The position numbers were made by a program, and so were the translations under genes. The notes beneath the pieces are model-generated. The model was given only the letters and a program-made list of their open reading frames with translations, was not told the origin of the DNA and did not search any database. Positions 27,837-37,605 of a stretch of 64,000 nt of DNA are shown here, one piece after another. Location: positions 1 through 64,000 of the forward strand of contig NZ_CALGRE010000036.1 of NCBI RefSeq assembly GCF_937958975.1, given 5' to 3'. The DNA comes from an uncultured Eubacterium sp. GTDB lineage: Bacteria; Bacillota; Clostridia; Lachnospirales; Lachnospiraceae. Position 1 is the stretch's first letter. Every line of letters starts with the position of its first letter.

Positions 27837-28337
27837 TTATTCCTGTTCCTCTTCTCCGAATAATTCCTCATTATTATAAAGCTTTCCATCAACTTTATCT
27901 ACATATACAACACCATCCAGATGGTCATTTTCATGGAGAATACATCTGGCAAGCAACCCTTCTGCCTCTAATTCAAATTCTTCCATTTTTTCGTTCAATG
28001 CCCGCACTTTAACCCAGTTAGCTCTCGTCACCATTCCGGATTTTCCCGGAACACTTAAACAGCCCTCATAATCAGCCTGTACACCGTCTCTATCTATTAT
28101 TTCAGGATTGATAAAAACATAGGGAGCAGAATTTCCTTCCTCATCTCCACAATCAATCACAAAAATTCTTTTTAAAATTCCAACCTGGGGAGCGGCCAGG
28201 CCAACTCCATTTGCATCATACATTGTATCAAACATATCCCCAATAAGTATTTTTGTTCTTAGATTTACATCCTTTACCGGCTTACATATTTTCCTTAAAC
28301 ACGGCTCACCTAACTCTCTTATGTTTCTTAATGCCAT
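27837..28337 (-). CDS. def: peptide deformylase
   Basis: This 166-aa Fe/Zn hydrolase removes N-terminal formyl groups. The three family motifs are intact: GVGLAAP (44-50), EGCLS (91-95, metal Cys) and HENDH (135-139, metal His pair and catalytic Glu). An acidic tail ends the protein. Between priA and fmt, with a strong AAAGGAGAG ribosome site. Confidence 0.98.
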   Translation of the reverse strand: MALRNIRELGEPCLRKICKPVKDVNLRTKILIGDMFDTMYDANGVGLAAPQVGILKRIFVIDCGDEEGNSAPYVFINPEIIDRDGVQADYEGCLSVPGKSGMVTRANWVKVRALNEKMEEFELEAEGLLARCILHENDHLDGVVYVDKVDGKLYNNEELFGEEEQE

Positions 28338-28396
28338 AATCTCTCTCCTTTATTTTTCCTAATTTGTAAATATATATTATTATCTTTTACATCTTT

Positions 28397-30628
28397 TTAT
28401 ACTTTAAAATCAAATTGTACACTGACATTTTTGAAATATTGTGAACAATTTATTACATCTTCCAAATAATTTTTTAAATCCACCAGATGATGACGATTAT
28501 TACTTTTTAGATATATTATTTTTCTATATACATCATTCACCTTTGCCACAGGTGGCTCCGTGGGTCCGATTACGAAAAGTTCATTATATATTGTGCTTTT
28601 TTGTTTTTTAATTTCTTCTATTAAATACTGTGTTGCCGGATTTAATTCTTTTTGATTTTTGCCCTGCAAAAAGATAGATGTCATATTAGAAACAGGGGGA
28701 TATGCCATTAGTTTCCGATAGGCAATTTCCTCTCCATAAAACTCTTTATAATCCTGACGAGCCGCTGCCTCTATACTGTAATTGTCCGGCACATATGTCT
28801 GAATCACAACATTCCCCGGATTTTTTCCTCTTCCTGCTCTCCCCGCTGCCTGACATAAGAGCTGAAACGTCCGCTCCGCCGCTGTGTAATCAGAAGCATA
28901 TAATGACATATCTGCCGCCAGCACCCCAACAAGAGTGACCTCCGGGAAATCATGTCCCTTTACAATCATCTGTGTGCCAACAAGTATGTCTGCCTTATGA
29001 TTCGCAAATGCTGCCAGAATTTCATTATGGCTTCCTTTAGCCGAAGTCGTATCTGCATCCATCCGAAGAACTCTCGCCGTAGGAAACATCTTTTTTACTG
29101 TCATCTCAATCTGTTGAGTTCCAATACCAAAACCACTGATATTTTTCGAACCGCAACCCGGACATAAATGTGGAAGACTCTCCATATGCCCACAATAGTG
29201 ACACACCAACATCTTATTTTTATGCAATTTTAATGTCACATCACAGTGAGGACATTTGATGGCATCCCCACAGTCTCTGCAGGAAACAAAACCTGCATAT
29301 CCTCTTCGATTGATAAACAGCATAATCTGCTGCCTTTTTTCCAGACGCTCTCTTATTAAATTCTGTAATTCAATGCTGAAAATTGATTTATTATCTTTTT
29401 TTAATTCTTCTCTCAAATCAACAATAGAAACGTGAGGCAAATTCCCCTTTTCTCTCATTGTCAACTCGTGTAATTTATAAACTCCATTTTTTGCTCTATA
29501 ATAGGACTCTAAAGATGGTGTTGCCGAGCCCAGCACAATAGCTGCCCCCGTATCAGCCCCACGCTTCTGTGCCACTTCTATTGCATGATATTTTGGAACC
29601 GATTCACTTTTATATGCGCTCTCATGCTCTTCATCTATTATAATAAGCCCTAAGTTTTTAAACGGTGTAAATAAAGCTGTTCTAGGTCCTATCATAATAC
29701 TGATTTCACCATTTTTTGCCCGCTCAAACTGATCGTACTTTTCCCCTGCTGAAAGCCTGGAATTTACAATGGAAACTTTTTCCTTAAAACGTCTTGTAAA
29801 CCTCATAACCGTCTGATATGTCAACGCAATTTCCGGAATCAGCACAATCACCGACTTCCCATGATTTATTGTATATTCAATCAAATCCAGATAAACTTCG
29901 GTCTTTCCACTCCCTGTGATACCGTGAATCAAATGAATATTAGGAATTTTTTGTGGAATGAAATCCATTGTTTTTTTTATATCCTCAGAAACTTTTTTCT
30001 GCTGTTCATTTAACACAATATCGTATTCAGGCTGTTTTTCTAACGTAATTGGATTTCTATAACGGATATCTGTTTGAATCACAATATCCCCCTGTTGCTC
30101 CATAGCTTTTAATGTACTATCAGAAATATTCAACTTCTCTACCACTATCTTTTTAGGAATACTTTTATTTACCGTCAACTCATCCAGTAATCTTATTCGG
30201 GCTGTCGCATGTTTTTTACAATACTGTTCTTTTTTTAAATCTAATACTTTTGGTGTCAGATTTAGAACAACTGTCTTACTTTCCTTATTTTTCACTTTCT
30301 TTTTTACCGGTATTACTGTTTTGAGTGCCTGATTCATGGTAGAACCATAATTTTCTTTCATCCACCATGCCAGATTTATCAGCATACTCTCCACTTCAAC
30401 AGCACCTGCAGCAACCGAAGAAATTTGTTTCATTTTACTAATATCAAAGGATGGCTTATTTGTAGTTTCAATGACGTATCCCTTTATTTGCCGGTTTCCT
30501 TTTCCAAACGGTACCATAACTGCTGTTCCAACAGAAATCTCACTCTCTAACTCCGGCGGAATAATATAACCAAAAGGACGGTCCAGTTTTTCATGGGAAA
30601 TATCAACTATAATATTTGCAAATTTCAT
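28397..30628 (-). CDS. priA: primosomal protein N' (replication restart helicase)
   Basis: This 743-aa 3'-5' helicase restarts stalled forks. An N-terminal DNA-binding domain (FANIIVDISHEKLDRPFGY) leads to the Walker A HGITGSGKTEVYL and the DEEH Walker B. Eight cysteines in paired CxxC motifs follow (CRDCGDAIKCPHCD, CHYCG, CPGCGSKN) and bind zinc. Helicase motifs V/VI include QAAGRAGRG. First gene of the long run through rpe. Confidence 0.97.
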   Translation of the reverse strand: MKFANIIVDISHEKLDRPFGYIIPPELESEISVGTAVMVPFGKGNRQIKGYVIETTNKPSFDISKMKQISSVAAGAVEVESMLINLAWWMKENYGSTMNQALKTVIPVKKKVKNKESKTVVLNLTPKVLDLKKEQYCKKHATARIRLLDELTVNKSIPKKIVVEKLNISDSTLKAMEQQGDIVIQTDIRYRNPITLEKQPEYDIVLNEQQKKVSEDIKKTMDFIPQKIPNIHLIHGITGSGKTEVYLDLIEYTINHGKSVIVLIPEIALTYQTVMRFTRRFKEKVSIVNSRLSAGEKYDQFERAKNGEISIMIGPRTALFTPFKNLGLIIIDEEHESAYKSESVPKYHAIEVAQKRGADTGAAIVLGSATPSLESYYRAKNGVYKLHELTMREKGNLPHVSIVDLREELKKDNKSIFSIELQNLIRERLEKRQQIMLFINRRGYAGFVSCRDCGDAIKCPHCDVTLKLHKNKMLVCHYCGHMESLPHLCPGCGSKNISGFGIGTQQIEMTVKKMFPTARVLRMDADTTSAKGSHNEILAAFANHKADILVGTQMIVKGHDFPEVTLVGVLAADMSLYASDYTAAERTFQLLCQAAGRAGRGKNPGNVVIQTYVPDNYSIEAAARQDYKEFYGEEIAYRKLMAYPPVSNMTSIFLQGKNQKELNPATQYLIEEIKKQKSTIYNELFVIGPTEPPVAKVNDVYRKIIYLKSNNRHHLVDLKNYLEDVINCSQYFKNVSVQFDFKV

Positions 30629-30669
30629 TTCTGTCTTCCTTTCGTTTATATTTTCTCTTAAAGCACATG

Positions 30670-30697
30670 AATGGGTCTATCTAAAGACAGACCCATT
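30670..30697 (-). terminator. hairpin after folD
   Basis: AATGGGTCT / AGACCCATT forms a perfect 9-bp stem 17 bp past the folD stop. There is no T run on the minus strand, so efficiency is uncertain. Confidence 0.5.
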
Positions 30698-30714
30698 GCG
30701 ATTCGCGTCTCAAA

Positions 30715-31560
30715 CTATTTATTTAACTCTACGCTTCTAAGACAATTTACCAAAAGCATAGTTACTGTCATAGGTCCTACTCCACCCGGAACAGGTGTGA
30801 TAGCGCTTGCCTTCGGCTCTACAGATGCAAAATCGACATCTCCGCAAAGCTTTCCATTTTCGTCTCTATCCATTCCTACATCAATGACAACAGCACCCTC
30901 TTTTACATAATCGGCCGTCACAAATTTTGCTTTGCCGATTGCTGCCACAAGAATATCTGCCTTTTTTGTCACTTCTTTTAAATCTTTTGTTCTCGAATGC
31001 GTTATCGTTACAGTAGCATTTTCTCTTAACATAAGCATTGACATTGGTTTTCCTACAATATTACTTCTGCCTATGACAACACACTCTTTTCCCTCTATGC
31101 CAATATCACTTCTTTTAATCATCTCAATAATTCCCGCAGGTGTACATGGTAGAAATGTATCCTCACCAATCACCATCTTACCTACATTTACCGGATGAAA
31201 TCCATCGACATCTTTATTACTGTCTATGGCAAGCAGAATTTTACTCTCATCTATATGTTTTGGAAGTGGAAGCTGTACTAAAATGCCATTCACTGCACTA
31301 TCCGCATTTAATTCTTCTACTACTTTTAGCAGTTCTTGTTCGGTAGTCTCTTCCGGAAGTGCCAGTGTTCTCGATGTAATCCCTACATATTCACATGCCT
31401 TCTCCTTATTTCTTACATATACAGCAGATGCCGGGTCATTTCCCACCTTAACCACTGCCAGGGTAATTTCGATTCCCTGCGCTTTGTATGCCGCAACTTT
31501 TTCCTTTAATTCGTTTTTAATTTCCGTAGAAATAGCCTTACCATCAATAATCTTTGCCAT
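30715..31560 (-). CDS. folD: methylene-THF dehydrogenase / methenyl-THF cyclohydrolase
   Basis: This 281-aa bifunctional enzyme interconverts 5,10-methylene- and 10-formyl-THF with NADP. Seen are YVRNKEKACEYVGI (catalytic Lys), LPLPKHID, KDVDGFHP, the nucleotide-binding VIGRSNIVGKPM, and TPVPGGVGPMTV. Directly follows fhs (27 bp gap), so the two form a one-carbon unit producing formyl donors, including for Fmt upstream. Confidence 0.98.
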   Translation of the reverse strand: MAKIIDGKAISTEIKNELKEKVAAYKAQGIEITLAVVKVGNDPASAVYVRNKEKACEYVGITSRTLALPEETTEQELLKVVEELNADSAVNGILVQLPLPKHIDESKILLAIDSNKDVDGFHPVNVGKMVIGEDTFLPCTPAGIIEMIKRSDIGIEGKECVVIGRSNIVGKPMSMLMLRENATVTITHSRTKDLKEVTKKADILVAAIGKAKFVTADYVKEGAVVIDVGMDRDENGKLCGDVDFASVEPKASAITPVPGGVGPMTVTMLLVNCLRSVELNK

Positions 31561-31587
31561 TTGTCATTCCTCTCAAAATTTATTATC

Positions 31588-33258
31588 TTAAAACAGTCCC
31601 TGAATTTGTCCATCATCTGTCAAATCAATTCCAAATGCTGCCGGTTTCTTTGACAGTCCGGGCATCGTCATAATACTTCCTGTGATAGCGACAACAAAAC
31701 CTGCACCCGCTGAAATATATACTTCTCGAATATTAATTGTAAATCCGGATGGACGACCTAACTTATCCTTATCATCTGACAGAGAATACTGTGTCTTTGC
31801 CATACATACCGGATAATCTCCATATCCTAAATTTTCAATATTGGCAATCGCCTTTTCTGCTTCCGGAGAGTATGTGACACCGTCTGCTCCATATATTTTC
31901 TTTGCAACTGTTTCAATCTTTTCTTTAATCGGCATATCATCCGGATATAATGGTGCATAATTAGATGGCTTTGTATTAATTGTCTCAATTACTTTTTCTG
32001 CAAGTGCCACGCCACCTTTTCCGCCTTTTGCCCAAACTTCTGCAAGTGCAAATTCACATCCACGCTCCTCGCAGAAATTCTTGATATATTCATATTCAGC
32101 CTCTGTATCAGTAATAAACTGGTTTAGCGTAACTACAACAGGCACACCAAACTGCTGCAAATTTTCAATATGTTTTTCAAGGTTCACAATACCTTTTGCC
32201 AATGCTTCCACATTTTCTTCTGACAACTGTTCTTTCGAAACTCCACCATTGTATTTTAACGCTCTGACGGTAGCAACTAAAACAACACAGTCCGGCTTTA
32301 ATCCGGCTTTTCTACATTTAATATCAAGGAATTTTTCTGCTCCTAAATCAGCGCCGAACCCTGCCTCTGTGATAACATAATCAGCCATCTTAAGAGCCGT
32401 TTTTGTAGCCTTAACGGAATTACATCCATGCGCAATATTTGCAAACGGTCCGCCATGTACGAGTGCGGGAGTATGTTCTAATGTCTGAATCAGGTTTGGT
32501 TTCATCGCATCTTTTAAAAGAACCGCCATAGAACCTACAGCCTTGACATCTTTCGCAGTAACCGGCTTTCCGTCATAAGTATATGCCACGATAATTCGTC
32601 CGAGTCTTTCTTTTAAATCCGCATAATCCGTAGCAAGACATAAAATTGCCATAATCTCAGATGCAACTGTAATGACAAAATGGTCTTCTCTCACAACACC
32701 GTCTACCTTGCGGCCAAGACCTACTACGATATTTCTTAAAACTCTGTCGTTGATATCTACACATCGTTTCCATACAACCTGATTTGGGTCGATATTCAAT
32801 TCATTTCCCTGTTGTATTGCATTATCCAGCATTGCAGCCAAAAGATTATTTGCCGATGTGATTGCATGAAAATCACCTGTAAAATGAAGGTTTAAATCTT
32901 CCATAGGCACAACCTGAGCGTATCCGCCTCCTGCCGCACCGCCTTTGATACCAAAACATGGACCGAGAGATGGCTCTCTCAAAGCTATTATAGCTTTCTT
33001 ACCTAATTGTCCGAAGGCCTCGCCAAGTCCGACTGTGACTGTTGTCTTCCCCTCTCCTGCCGGCGTCGGGTTAATTGCTGTCACAAGAATTAATTTGCCA
33101 TCTTCATTTTCTTTGATAGTGTTATAATATTCGTTTGAGATTTTAGCCTTATATTTACCATATAGCTCAATATCATCTTCCTTTAGCCCAATTTTTTCTG
33201 CAACCTCTTTAATCGGAAGCATAACTGCCTCCTGTGCAATTTCAATATCACTCTTCAT
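31588..33258 (-). CDS. fhs: formate--tetrahydrofolate ligase
   Basis: This 556-aa ATP-dependent enzyme makes 10-formyl-THF from formate. The P-loop TPAGEGKTTVTVGLG (about 66-80), LREPSLGPCFGIKGGAAGGGYAQV, and FVVAITGSIMTMPGL near the C-terminus are typical. Full length. GAGGAGAGG precedes the ATG. The enzyme is used in purine synthesis and, in acetogens, in the Wood-Ljungdahl pathway; nothing in this window shows acetogenesis. Confidence 0.98.
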   Translation of the reverse strand: MKSDIEIAQEAVMLPIKEVAEKIGLKEDDIELYGKYKAKISNEYYNTIKENEDGKLILVTAINPTPAGEGKTTVTVGLGEAFGQLGKKAIIALREPSLGPCFGIKGGAAGGGYAQVVPMEDLNLHFTGDFHAITSANNLLAAMLDNAIQQGNELNIDPNQVVWKRCVDINDRVLRNIVVGLGRKVDGVVREDHFVITVASEIMAILCLATDYADLKERLGRIIVAYTYDGKPVTAKDVKAVGSMAVLLKDAMKPNLIQTLEHTPALVHGGPFANIAHGCNSVKATKTALKMADYVITEAGFGADLGAEKFLDIKCRKAGLKPDCVVLVATVRALKYNGGVSKEQLSEENVEALAKGIVNLEKHIENLQQFGVPVVVTLNQFITDTEAEYEYIKNFCEERGCEFALAEVWAKGGKGGVALAEKVIETINTKPSNYAPLYPDDMPIKEKIETVAKKIYGADGVTYSPEAEKAIANIENLGYGDYPVCMAKTQYSLSDDKDKLGRPSGFTINIREVYISAGAGFVVAITGSIMTMPGLSKKPAAFGIDLTDDGQIQGLF

Positions 33259-33305
33259 TTGCCTCTCCTCTCATTTTAAGAAATTTTTTAGCTTTCTTTA
33301 TCATT

Positions 33306-35882
33306 TTATGATTCAACGAGTTGTTCAAACTCTTCTATTGACATAATAACTTTTCTCGGTTTGTTTTGTTCTTCCTGTCCGACAACACCGGCTTCGTACA
33401 ATTGTTCCATAATTCTTGCCGCCCTGTTAAAACCGACTCGAAACTGTCTTTGAATCATGCTTGTAGAACCCTTTTGCTTTTCAATGCACAATCTTCCCGC
33501 TTCCACAAATAAAGGGTCTTTGTCGCTGTCCCCAGTTGACATTGCCTCCTGGTCTGTTGTGAGTTTTGCATCTATCGTTTCATCATATTCTGCTTCGCCA
33601 CTGTGATTCTTAATATATTCTACCGTATCAAATATTTCCTTATCCGAAACATAAGCACTCTGAACACGAACCGGTTTCACATATCCCGCCGGATAGAATA
33701 GCATATCACCATTTCCCAAAAGTTTTTCTGCTCCATTCATATCTATAATTGTACGGGAATCTGTTCCTGACGCAACTGTCAATGCTACTCTGGATGGTAT
33801 ATTTGCCTTAATCAACCCTGTAATAACATCTACGGAAGGTCTCTGGGTGGCAATAACCATATGAATCCCTGCGGCTCTTGCCAACTGTGCCAATCGGCAA
33901 ATAGCCTCCTCAACTTCCTTTGCCGCCACCATCATAAGATCTGCCAACTCATCAATTACAATCAAAATCTGCGGCATTTTTTCTAATGGCTCACTCTCCG
34001 AAAAGTCACCGCTTTCCACCTTTGCATTATATCCGCCGATATCTCTTGCACCTATATTTGCAAACTTTTTATATCTTGTAGTCATTTCTGCCACTGCCCA
34101 GTTTAAAATTCCCGCAGCCTTTTTAGGGTCTGTGACTACATCATATAACAGATGTGGTATCTTATTATATACCTGAAATTCTACAACTTTTGGGTCAATT
34201 ACAATCAGCCTTACTTCATCAGGCGTTGTCCTATACAATATACTCATTAGAATAGAGTTTGTAAATACCGACTTACCTGAACCTGTCGTACCCGCTATCA
34301 ACATATGAGGCATTTTTGCAATATCTGCCACAACTACTCTGCCTGCGATATCTTTTCCTGCCGGAAATGCCAGCTTTGACTTATGTTCTTTTAATTCTTT
34401 AGACATCAGCAATTCTTTCAGATAAACCGTGTCTCTACCCTCGTTCGGTATTTCTATACCAACTGCCGCCTTGCCCGGAATTGGAGCTTCGATTCTTATA
34501 TCTGCTGCTGCCATATTTAACTTAATATCATCAGCAAGTCCGGTGATGCGACTCACTTTTGTTCCCATTTCAGGTTGTAACTCATATCTTGTAACAGAAG
34601 GACCTTTGCTGACATTCGTGACTTCTACTTTTACACCAAAATTTGCAAGCACCTGCTTTAATTTATTTGCTGTCTGCATCAGTGATGCCTTTGTCACCCC
34701 GCTTTGACTTCCCGGATTATTCATCAGCAAACTATAAGACGGTTTTTTATACTTCATTTTCTTTTTTGCCGGTGCAATAATTTTTCCTTCAGATGGTGCC
34801 TTCTCCTGTTGTTTTGACATTCCTTCAGCCGAGTTTGTCGAAGCAGTATCAGCTGAATTGTCAGACATACCAAAAGGTTTTCTTTTCATTGTCTTCTTTG
34901 CTTCTTCGCTGACAATCACCCTTTCTTTTGGCGTAAATTCACCATCAACGGCATGCTCGTCTGCCAATGGTTTTTCCGGTTTATCTAAACCATCAATTTT
35001 AACCTGCTTATTTCCATTATTTTCTTCATATGTATAGACAATCTCCCTATCAAGCGGCATCTCATCCAAATCGCTGGTATCATCTATACCATCAATATGT
35101 ATCTCATGCACTTCCTGATTATTATCTCTTTTTCCTACAGAATTACTTTGTTTCGAGCCAACGGCTATATCACCAAAATCAACACCTATTTTTTTCTGCT
35201 TTTCCTGTTTCTTTTCAGCTTTTCTTTTTTCCCGCTCAATCGCATTTATTTCTCTTCTGACTTTTGTATCTTCTTTCGCAGTCTTATATGCGCTATGCCC
35301 TCTTTTTTTGATTGCTGATATAATTGATTTTTCTGTCAATACTACAACACAAATTATCAATATTACTATAGTAATTATATAAGTACCTGTTAATCCAAGC
35401 AACGAGTGTAACATACCGCCAATTGCTCCGCCTACAATCCCGCCGCCAAACTTTCCTTCAACACCATATTCATAGTATTTTAATATCTTTATATCTGCAT
35501 CACCATATCCGAGCAAATGGAAAAACAAACACAAGTCAATAAATACTACAAGCAATGCTGCAATTTTTGATACAACCGTTGTATTCATCGTATTATATGT
35601 AATCAATCCTACTGTCAAAGCCAGAACAATCGGAAAAATAAATCCAAGCCATCCGAAACTTCCCAACATTACTGATTTTAAAGCATTACCGACAATACCA
35701 CATATTCCAAAATTGCTTAAAAACAAAAATAAAGCCACAGCAATAGATATCCACAAATAAACCTCTGTTACTATCTTCTTATGACGTACCGCTTTCTCAG
35801 CATTTCTCTTTCTTGTCTCAGCGCCTCTTTTGGCACTGCTATTCTTTTTTTTGCCATTACTTTTTTTCTTTGTATCGGCCAA
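33306..35882 (-). CDS. ftsK: DNA translocase FtsK/SpoIIIE
   Basis: This 858-aa septal DNA pump has a basic N-terminus, four membrane helices (about 36-185), a charged linker of about 200 residues and a RecA-like motor. The motor has GTTGSGKSV (Walker A), LIVIDPK, and ILIVIDELADLMM (Walker B). The gamma winged-helix domain (STSMIQRQFRVGFNRAARIMEQLYEAG) recognises KOPS/SRS-type sites. The start is TTG at 35882, since GGGAG lies 7 nt upstream and no better codon fits. FtsK and SpoIIIE roles cannot be told apart here. Confidence 0.96.
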   Translation of the reverse strand: MADTKKKSNGKKKNSSAKRGAETRKRNAEKAVRHKKIVTEVYLWISIAVALFLFLSNFGICGIVGNALKSVMLGSFGWLGFIFPIVLALTVGLITYNTMNTTVVSKIAALLVVFIDLCLFFHLLGYGDADIKILKYYEYGVEGKFGGGIVGGAIGGMLHSLLGLTGTYIITIVILIICVVVLTEKSIISAIKKRGHSAYKTAKEDTKVRREINAIEREKRKAEKKQEKQKKIGVDFGDIAVGSKQSNSVGKRDNNQEVHEIHIDGIDDTSDLDEMPLDREIVYTYEENNGNKQVKIDGLDKPEKPLADEHAVDGEFTPKERVIVSEEAKKTMKRKPFGMSDNSADTASTNSAEGMSKQQEKAPSEGKIIAPAKKKMKYKKPSYSLLMNNPGSQSGVTKASLMQTANKLKQVLANFGVKVEVTNVSKGPSVTRYELQPEMGTKVSRITGLADDIKLNMAAADIRIEAPIPGKAAVGIEIPNEGRDTVYLKELLMSKELKEHKSKLAFPAGKDIAGRVVVADIAKMPHMLIAGTTGSGKSVFTNSILMSILYRTTPDEVRLIVIDPKVVEFQVYNKIPHLLYDVVTDPKKAAGILNWAVAEMTTRYKKFANIGARDIGGYNAKVESGDFSESEPLEKMPQILIVIDELADLMMVAAKEVEEAICRLAQLARAAGIHMVIATQRPSVDVITGLIKANIPSRVALTVASGTDSRTIIDMNGAEKLLGNGDMLFYPAGYVKPVRVQSAYVSDKEIFDTVEYIKNHSGEAEYDETIDAKLTTDQEAMSTGDSDKDPLFVEAGRLCIEKQKGSTSMIQRQFRVGFNRAARIMEQLYEAGVVGQEEQNKPRKVIMSIEEFEQLVES

Positions 35883-36018
35883 TTTATTACTCCCACTGAT
35901 TCATTTTATGTATCGACAGACATATAGATTAGAAAAACAATTTAACCACATTTCTGTCTGTCTTTCTCTGAAATACATAATCTATGATATTTTACTATTT
36001 TTTGTCATACTATTCAAG

Positions 36019-36678
36019 TTATTTGCTCTTTTTATTGTCCTCATCTATCAGTTCATATAATTTTTTCATTGCCTCTTTTAGACCCCCTATTTCATCAATA
36101 ATGCCTTCCTTCACTGCCTGCTTACCAATTAAGATACTCCCTACATCCTTTGTCATCACTTCTGTCTCCATCATCAGTTCCGTGAACCTGCTTTCTTTAA
36201 TATCACAATGATGAACAACAAACCAATTAATACGTTCCTGAATTTTTTTAAAATATTCATATGTCTGAGGAACACCTATAAACATTCCGTTCATCCTTAC
36301 CGGATGGACAACCATTGTTCCGGTTTCCACAATAAAAGAATGGTTGGTAGATACCGCTAAAGGTACTCCAATCGAATGACTTCCACCTAATACCAGAGAT
36401 ACTGTTGGCTTACTAAGACTCGCTATCATTTCTGCAATCGCAAGACCACACTCCACGTCCCCACCTACAGTATTAATAATCACCAAAAGTCCTTCCGTCT
36501 CACAGTCATCTTCTACCTGCGCCAATTGTGGTAAAACATGCTCGTACTTTGTAGCCTTTGTACCTGATGCCACATTCTCGTGTCCCTCGATTTCTCCAAT
36601 AATGCTTAATAAGTGTATTTTTTTATGCTTCTTATTATTATCTAAATCTGTCTGACCATATTCTTTTATTTCATCCAT
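36019..36678 (-). CDS. tepA: ClpP-class serine protease, TepA family
   Basis: This 219-aa crotonase/ClpP-fold protein resembles TepA (YmfB) of Bacillus. INTVGGDVECGLAIAEMIA forms the oxyanion region, GGSHSIGVPLA holds the probable Ser nucleophile, and MVVHPVRM holds the His. No signal peptide. It is 136 bp upstream of ftsK in the same direction, matching the tepA-ftsK/spoIIIE pairing seen in other Firmicutes. TepA has been connected to protein export and spore formation; exact substrates are unclear. Confidence 0.88.
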   Translation of the reverse strand: MDEIKEYGQTDLDNNKKHKKIHLLSIIGEIEGHENVASGTKATKYEHVLPQLAQVEDDCETEGLLVIINTVGGDVECGLAIAEMIASLSKPTVSLVLGGSHSIGVPLAVSTNHSFIVETGTMVVHPVRMNGMFIGVPQTYEYFKKIQERINWFVVHHCDIKESRFTELMMETEVMTKDVGSILIGKQAVKEGIIDEIGGLKEAMKKLYELIDEDNKKSK

Positions 36679-36753
36679 ATAAAAAGTCCCCCATATCGTT
36701 CTTTTATTATCTTGCTAAATAATATTGTTCCAATATCAGGGGATTTTATTCTT

Positions 36754-37533
36754 TTAATAATTTTTTATATCATCATATTTTAAATTTCCGCCAAACAAAT
36801 CCAATGCACTTCCTATAGTATAATTCAATTTTCCTTCTGAAATCTTATGAAACCGTTCGATTTGCTGTTTTGTAGAAATCCCACCGGCATATGTAATTGG
36901 AATTTCACTCCATGATGCAAGAATCTTCACAAGCTCTTCTTCCATACCTCCCGATTTTCCTTCCACATCAACACCATGTACCAAAAATTCATCACAATAT
37001 TTTGACAACAGTGCCAAGGTCTTTTCATTCACCTTTTCTTCGGTAAATTTCTGCCATCTGTCAGTGACAATATAGTATTCATCACCTTTCTTTCTGCAGC
37101 TCAAGTCTAATACAATATGTTCTTTTCCCACTGCTTTTACCAGCTGTTCCAACCTTTTATAATCAATTTTTCCATTCCTAAAGACAAAGGACGTCACAAT
37201 GACATGCGATGCTCCGGCATCAATATATTCTTTTGCATTCTCCGCATTCACTCCTCCGCCAATCTGCATGCCGTACGGATATGCCTTCAATGCCAAAACA
37301 GCCTGTTGTCTTGTTGTCTCGTAATATTCTGAATCCTTATTATTTAAAATAATGATATGCCCACCCTTTAGATTATCTTTTTTATACAACCGGGCAAAAT
37401 ATTCCGCTCCCTTTTGAGAGACAAAATTTTCATCTGCACTATCGTCTTCGTCTCTCAAGCTGCTTCCTACTAACTGTTTTACCTTTCCATTATGTATATC
37501 TATGCATGGTCTGAATTTCGATTTTCTGTTCAT
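36754..37533 (-). CDS. hisA: eukaryotic-type HisA isomerase (ProFAR isomerase)
   Basis: This 259-aa beta/alpha-barrel protein is close to the fungal/plant HIS6 type of phosphoribosylformimino-AICAR-phosphate isomerase. It opens FRPCIDIHNGKVKQLVG (catalytic Asp) and continues LKGGHIIILN, MQIGGGVNAENA, DLSCRKKGDEYYIVTDRW and YAGGISTKQQIERF, with a phosphate-binding GSALDLFGG. It catalyses the Amadori step of histidine synthesis. No other his gene is near and the bacterial HisA signature differs. Single-gene unit with CAGGGAGAA upstream of the ATG. Confidence 0.88.
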   Translation of the reverse strand: MNRKSKFRPCIDIHNGKVKQLVGSSLRDEDDSADENFVSQKGAEYFARLYKKDNLKGGHIIILNNKDSEYYETTRQQAVLALKAYPYGMQIGGGVNAENAKEYIDAGASHVIVTSFVFRNGKIDYKRLEQLVKAVGKEHIVLDLSCRKKGDEYYIVTDRWQKFTEEKVNEKTLALLSKYCDEFLVHGVDVEGKSGGMEEELVKILASWSEIPITYAGGISTKQQIERFHKISEGKLNYTIGSALDLFGGNLKYDDIKNY

Positions 37534-37572
37534 GAAAACTTCTCCCTGTCTAACACTCTAATACTATAAAGA

Positions 37573-37601
37573 AAGCGTACCTATACAAAACAGGTACGCT
37601 T
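37573..37601 (-). terminator. intrinsic terminator after metY
   Basis: AAGCGTACCT / AGGTACGCTT forms a perfect 10-bp stem followed by TCTTTAT on the minus strand. Confidence 0.85.
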
Positions 37602-37605
37602 ATAC

